This document shows positions 61,601-64,000 of a DNA stretch of 64,000 bases, piece by piece. Each line of letters begins with the position of its first letter. The stretch's first letter is position 1. The position numbers and the translations under genes were made by a program. The DNA is from ECT2AJA-110-A sp035399845 (GTDB lineage Bacteria; Planctomycetota; Phycisphaerae; UBA1845; UTPLA1). The notes under the pieces are model-generated. The model was not told where the DNA came from. It saw only the letters and a program-made list of their open reading frames with translations, and ran no database searches. The stretch lies in NCBI GenBank assembly GCA_035399845.1, contig DAOPJV010000011.1, positions 1 to 64,000 of the forward strand. The letters are read 5' to 3'.

Positions 61601-63776
61601 GCGCCGTCAACATCGCCCGCAGCATCGGATTCGACTCGGCGCCGCTCCAGCCCACCACGCCGCCCGCCAGGATCGACTTCGACGGATCGACGAGGATCGA
61701 CTCGGCGCTCGTGCCGCGCTGCACGCCCAGCCCTTCACACGCCTCGCACCAGCCCACGCGAGCGTTGAAGCTGAAATTGTGCGGTGTCAGCGTGTCGTAA
61801 CTCGTGCGACACTTGTCGCAGGCCAGATGCTGCGAGAAACGATCGACATTCGCCTCGCCGCCCGCGTCATCCAGCGTAATGAGCAGCAGCACGCCCTTGC
61901 CGATCGTCAGGCAATGCTCAATCGAATCGCCAAGTCGACCGCGGCGATCCGCCTTCACGATCGCCCGATCGATCACCAGCTCCACGCTGTGCTTGCGCCG
62001 CGCGTCGATGTTCGGCCGGGCGTCCAGCGAATGCACGTCGCCGTTGATCCGGGCGCGAACATACCCCTGCGCGGCAAAGCGATTGAGCATCGCCTCCCAC
62101 GTCTCGCCCTGAACCGGGTCGACCGGGGCGCAGAGCAACACCTTCGTCCCGTTCGGCAGCGAGAGAACCTTGTCGATGATCTCCTCGCTGGACTGTGTGC
62201 CGATCGCCAGATCGCACTTCGGGCAATGCGGCGTGCCGATCCGCGCCCACAGGACGCGCATGTAGTCGTAGATTTCCGTGACGGTTCCGACTGTCGAACG
62301 CGGGCTGTTGCTCGCCGCCTTCTGCTCGATCGCGATCGCCGGCGAGAGACCGTAGACGTGGTCGACCTTCGGCTTCTGGAACTGCCCCAGGAACTGCCGG
62401 GCGTAGGCCGACAGCGACTCCACGTAGCGCCGCTGGCCTTCGACATAGACCGTGTCCATCGCGAAGCTGGACTTGCCGCTGCCCGACACGCCGGAACAGA
62501 CAGTCATCGCGCCGCGCGGCACGCGGACCGTCAGATCCTTCAGGTTGTGTTCCCGGGCGCCAACGACGAGCAGATCGTTGTCATTTGGCGATTTTGTGAT
62601 TTGGCGATCTGGCGATTTTTCGCCGGCCGGCGCCGCTTCGCCAACCTGCGATTTCTTCCGCTTTGAAGCCCTGCCGGTCTTCAACCTGGCGCCGCCGCTA
62701 CTCTCGAACAGTTCGCGCAGCGATTCGCCGGTATGGCTCTTCGGGTTGGCGGCGACTTCTTCCGGCGCGCCCGTCGCGACGACTTCGCCGCCGCCGCTGC
62801 CGCCTTCCGGTCCCATGTCGATAATCCAGTCGGCCGTCTTGATCACATCCAGATTGTGTTCGATCACGACGACGGAATTGCCCGCGTCGACGAAGCCGTG
62901 CAGCACCTCGAGCAGCCGGCGGATGTCCTCGAAGTGCAGCCCCGTCGTCGGTTCGTCCAGCAGGTAGAGCGTGCGCCCCGTGCTCCGCTTGACGAGTTCC
63001 TTCGCCAGCTTGATGCGCTGCGCCTCGCCGCCGCTGAGTGTCGTGCTCGCCTGGCCCAGCTTGAGGTAATCCAGGCCCACGGCGTGCAGCGTGTCGAGCA
63101 TGCCCTTGACCTTCGGAATGGCGTCGAAGTGTTCGAGCGCTTCCTGCACGTCCATGTCGAGCACGTCGTGGATGTTCTTTCCGCGATAATGAACCTGGAG
63201 CGTCTCGTGATTGAATCGCCGCCCTTCGCAGACAGGACACGTCGTCCACACGTCCGCAAGAAAGTCCATCTCGATGCGGTTCTGACCGTTCCCCTCGCAG
63301 GCCTCGCAGCGACCACCGCCCTTCTCACCCGTCGCCACGTTAAAGCTGAAACGCGCCGGCGCGTAGCCGCGAACCTTACTGTCGGGCAGCCTGGCGAAGA
63401 GCGTGCGAATCTCGTCGAAGAGTTTGATATAGGTCGCCGGATTGCTGCGAGGCGTGCGACCGATCGGCGACTGATCGATATCGATGACCTTGTCGAGATT
63501 GTGCAGGCCCTCAATGCTGTCGTGTTTGCCCGGCTGCGCCGTCTCGGCGCCGTTCAGATCCCGCGCGAGCGCCTCGCGCAGGATGTCATTCACCAGCGAG
63601 CTCTTGCCGCTGCCCGACACGCCCGTCACGCAGACAAATCGCCCCAGCGGAATCTCGACATCGATGTTCCGCAGGTTGTTCTGCGCCGCGCCGCGAATCA
63701 CGAGCCACGGATTGACGTCCATCGGCTTCGGCTCGAACCGGCGAAGGCTCGTTGTCTTCTTTCTCTTCTTCGCCAT
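58620..63776 (-). CDS. uvrA: Oversized UvrA with three ABC ATPase modules
   Basis: A 1718-residue excinuclease subunit, against about 940 for normal UvrA. UvrA finds DNA damage and loads UvrB. Order of modules: residues ~25-345 are a UvrA C-terminal half (Walker A GVSGSGKSS with K58, CEACEGNG and CPVCEGRRF zinc Cys, TTLSGGEAQR, LLDEPTTGLHF); a linker with a short repeat (~385-398); a N-terminal half from ~405 (K435, UvrB-binding region after RIGTPHCPKC, signature TLSGGESQRIRLASQIGSG); a second C-terminal half (~1035-1355, K1066, CDDCNGFG, TLSGGEAQRVKLA). The last ~355 residues are an unrecognised extension with helical, Trp/Arg-rich segments. So the layout is C-half, N-half, C-half, tail. ATG 63776 starts MAKKRKK; the frame is open to 63827 through a hairpin element. 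Confidence 0.93.
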   Translation of the reverse strand: MAKKRKKTTSLRRFEPKPMDVNPWLVIRGAAQNNLRNIDVEIPLGRFVCVTGVSGSGKSSLVNDILREALARDLNGAETAQPGKHDSIEGLHNLDKVIDIDQSPIGRTPRSNPATYIKLFDEIRTLFARLPDSKVRGYAPARFSFNVATGEKGGGRCEACEGNGQNRIEMDFLADVWTTCPVCEGRRFNHETLQVHYRGKNIHDVLDMDVQEALEHFDAIPKVKGMLDTLHAVGLDYLKLGQASTTLSGGEAQRIKLAKELVKRSTGRTLYLLDEPTTGLHFEDIRRLLEVLHGFVDAGNSVVVIEHNLDVIKTADWIIDMGPEGGSGGGEVVATGAPEEVAANPKSHTGESLRELFESSGGARLKTGRASKRKKSQVGEAAPAGEKSPDRQITKSPNDNDLLVVGAREHNLKDLTVRVPRGAMTVCSGVSGSGKSSFAMDTVYVEGQRRYVESLSAYARQFLGQFQKPKVDHVYGLSPAIAIEQKAASNSPRSTVGTVTEIYDYMRVLWARIGTPHCPKCDLAIGTQSSEEIIDKVLSLPNGTKVLLCAPVDPVQGETWEAMLNRFAAQGYVRARINGDVHSLDARPNIDARRKHSVELVIDRAIVKADRRGRLGDSIEHCLTIGKGVLLLITLDDAGGEANVDRFSQHLACDKCRTSYDTLTPHNFSFNARVGWCEACEGLGVQRGTSAESILVDPSKSILAGGVVGWSGAESNPMLRAMLTALASAIGFAPNLPVGDLDADQRRKLLFGLGETWIQATVEPGAKGASSGASFRYQWKGFFPAIDEATRNSWQYRHRLKELVTDVACRKCQGARINPQAAATRFGDRRIGDVCDMPLADAAAYFRKVKLTQRDGRIAGELLHEIKSRLRFLVDVGLGYITLSRSAPTLSGGESQRIRLASQIGSGLTGVLYVLDEPTIGLHPRDNRRLIDALHRLRDLGNTLLMVEHDAEVLASSDHILDFGPQAGVYGGEVVAEGRPAALKRDKNSMTGRYLSGKDAIAVPTNRRAIAELVAPDGAMSKAALDDPKRPTIQIRGARQNNLRSVDVAFPLGRFTCVTGVSGSGKSSLISEILFPALAARLHRANLTPGAHGAILGIEHVDKVINVDQQPIGVTPSSNPATYTGVFDLVRQVFARLPESKVRGYTVDRFSFNRPGGRCDDCNGFGQVCHEMHFLPDVWVPCETCGGRRYQREILEVRYKGRNIADVLEMPVVEALEHFQNVPKVRRLLQMLEDVGLGYITLGQSAPTLSGGEAQRVKLAAELGRPNTGRTVFILDEPTTGLHFDDVRKLLDVLHRLVDLGNTVICIEHNLDVMKTADWLIDIGPEAGGEGGRVVVEGAPEVVVGCKASHTGRLLKATLEAGPRREREVYDPKAAAETEIEIASSPLLDAEAVEEHAVKMPWERNGRAWHTGSRTSRNHQEIHWEGEALSFVVDEIEKLGGDALQPTDWNDRARVEITAKAPKGLAQSAVPWFLHALTGGEWILDLLIRTPANAIRQAPLQTALGLKTLNDRDDIHRYGDDQRVRVRRIQHGLDQTRVMVFDRKEINTPAFRKFLKTAVAAYLAHVEALASAGKSAEPWKEDGKAWHLSQKIMKPGRKKKWEPMTLTLLVGQIQKLLPKAKVIWDKKVFVEVTTAAGDRICKIITHQPQALRVDVHLARGAFSEDAVRSLGFEREFQRPGASGAEFSFYMRDMKEVDRDQFKRVLAASEEHALAAAQA
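62583..62620. repeat. Short AT-rich iterated repeat in frame in the uvrA linker
   Basis: Three GGCGAT-containing units (ATTTGGCGAT, GATTTGGCGAT, CTGGCGAT) sit within the linker between the first and second ATPase modules, encoding the QITKSP stretch. The tract is more AT-rich and iterated than the surrounding gene. Confidence 0.6.
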
Positions 63777-63806
63777 CGGGCGATCATTCTTCCTTGTTTC
63801 GGGTGG

Positions 63807-63832
63807 CATGCTTGCCCCCAAAGGCAAGCATG
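63807..63832 (+). repeat. Hairpin element, GTGGCATG family (CTTGCC stem), upstream of uvrA
   Basis: 10-bp stem CATGCTTGCC/GGCAAGCATG with loop CCCAAA, preceded by GGGTG. It lies 31 bp before the uvrA start. Confidence 0.85.
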
Positions 63833-63933
63833 TGACGTCGAGAAAACCTCAATCTCAACTCACAAACGCAGGCCCATCGCTCAACATCGAACGCCTCATG
63901 CCATCGCGCGACGCCGACCCTATGGCTGGGTGG

Positions 63934-63959
63934 CATGCTTGCCCCCAAAGGCAAGCATG
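63934..63959 (+). repeat. Hairpin element, GTGGCATG family (CTTGCC stem)
   Basis: Identical core, loop and left flank (GGGTGG) to the copy at 63807, 127 bp apart. The sequence between the two copies is unrelated, so these are dispersed copies and not parts of a larger tandem unit. Confidence 0.85.
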
Positions 63960-64000
63960 AGATGTCGCGAAACCGTCACATCAACTAACGCCGCTTCTTC

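Larger units (their letters stand above)
63777..64000. other. Region upstream of uvrA with two hairpin elements
   Basis: No gene to the right edge. The two GTGGCATG-family hairpins at 63807 and 63934 fill part of it. A promoter for uvrA must lie here or among the hairpins; no consensus boxes were found. Confidence 0.5.

Noticed and set aside
63777..63827. Extended UvrA start at 63827
   Set aside because: The extra 17 codons run through a hairpin repeat element; MAKKRKK at 63776 is the more likely start.

Overview
The window looks like a stretch of a Planctomycetota chromosome, probably Phycisphaerae or a close relative. This is inference from content, not from a marker gene. The DNA is GC-rich. 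Several proteins carry the double zinc-knuckle CPxCDY...CPECG common in planctomycete membrane proteins. Many genes encode large exported lipoproteins with dockerin-like, thrombospondin type 3, HYR or Cys-rich repeats. The uvrA gene encodes an oversized fused protein, and intergenic DNA carries short hairpin repeats. No tRNA, rRNA, CRISPR array, transposase or phage gene was seen.

Layout. 1-5.6 kb: a partial lipoprotein, a GT2 glycosyltransferase, a PilZ protein convergent with an orphan histidine kinase, a small unknown protein and a phosphohexomutase. 5.9-11 kb: a secreted beta-propeller/Cys-rich/dockerin protein followed by a tetra-haem DHOR-type lipoprotein, closed by a strong terminator. 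11-12.4 kb: a membrane-anchored unknown and a GNAT acetyltransferase. 12.5-19.8 kb: a cell-envelope operon lnt - HEAT lipoprotein - mreD - mrdA(PBP2) - rodA. 20.2-23.0 kb: an acidic Ca-binding-type TSP3 repeat protein with a HYR domain and a membrane anchor.

23.5-25.3 kb: a probable sulfur operon, a fused DoxD-DoxA thiosulfate:quinone oxidoreductase and an ArsR-rhodanese regulator, behind an AT-rich inverted repeat. 25.4-30.5 kb: four tandem paralogues of a zinc-ribbon, single-span membrane protein family, two sharing an almost identical promoter and leader. 30.7-36.6 kb: ndk, cysteine desulfurase, two lipoproteins, a CheX-CheY pair, a degenerate SNase-like protein and a solitary GroES.

36.7-55.6 kb (minus strand): respiratory complex I genes nuoE, F, G, H, I, J, K, L, M, N. 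nuoE and nuoF are separated by a polytopic glycosyltransferase-like gene, and nuoF and nuoG by four genes for exported proteins. nuoG-N has its own promoter with a palindromic operator at the start site. nuoA-D are not in the window. 55.8-57.7 kb: a tdk-nupC nucleoside salvage pair. 57.8-58.6 kb: a repeat island of 41-bp and 206-bp tandem units built from hairpins. 58.6-63.8 kb: the three-ATPase uvrA fusion, flanked on both sides by copies of one hairpin element.

The clearest leads for new biology are the hairpin repeat family around uvrA, the zinc-ribbon paralogue array with its shared promoter, the sulfur operon with its candidate operator, the SNase-fold protein without its catalytic residues, and the nuo operator. 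All product names rest on motifs read by eye; no database search was run.
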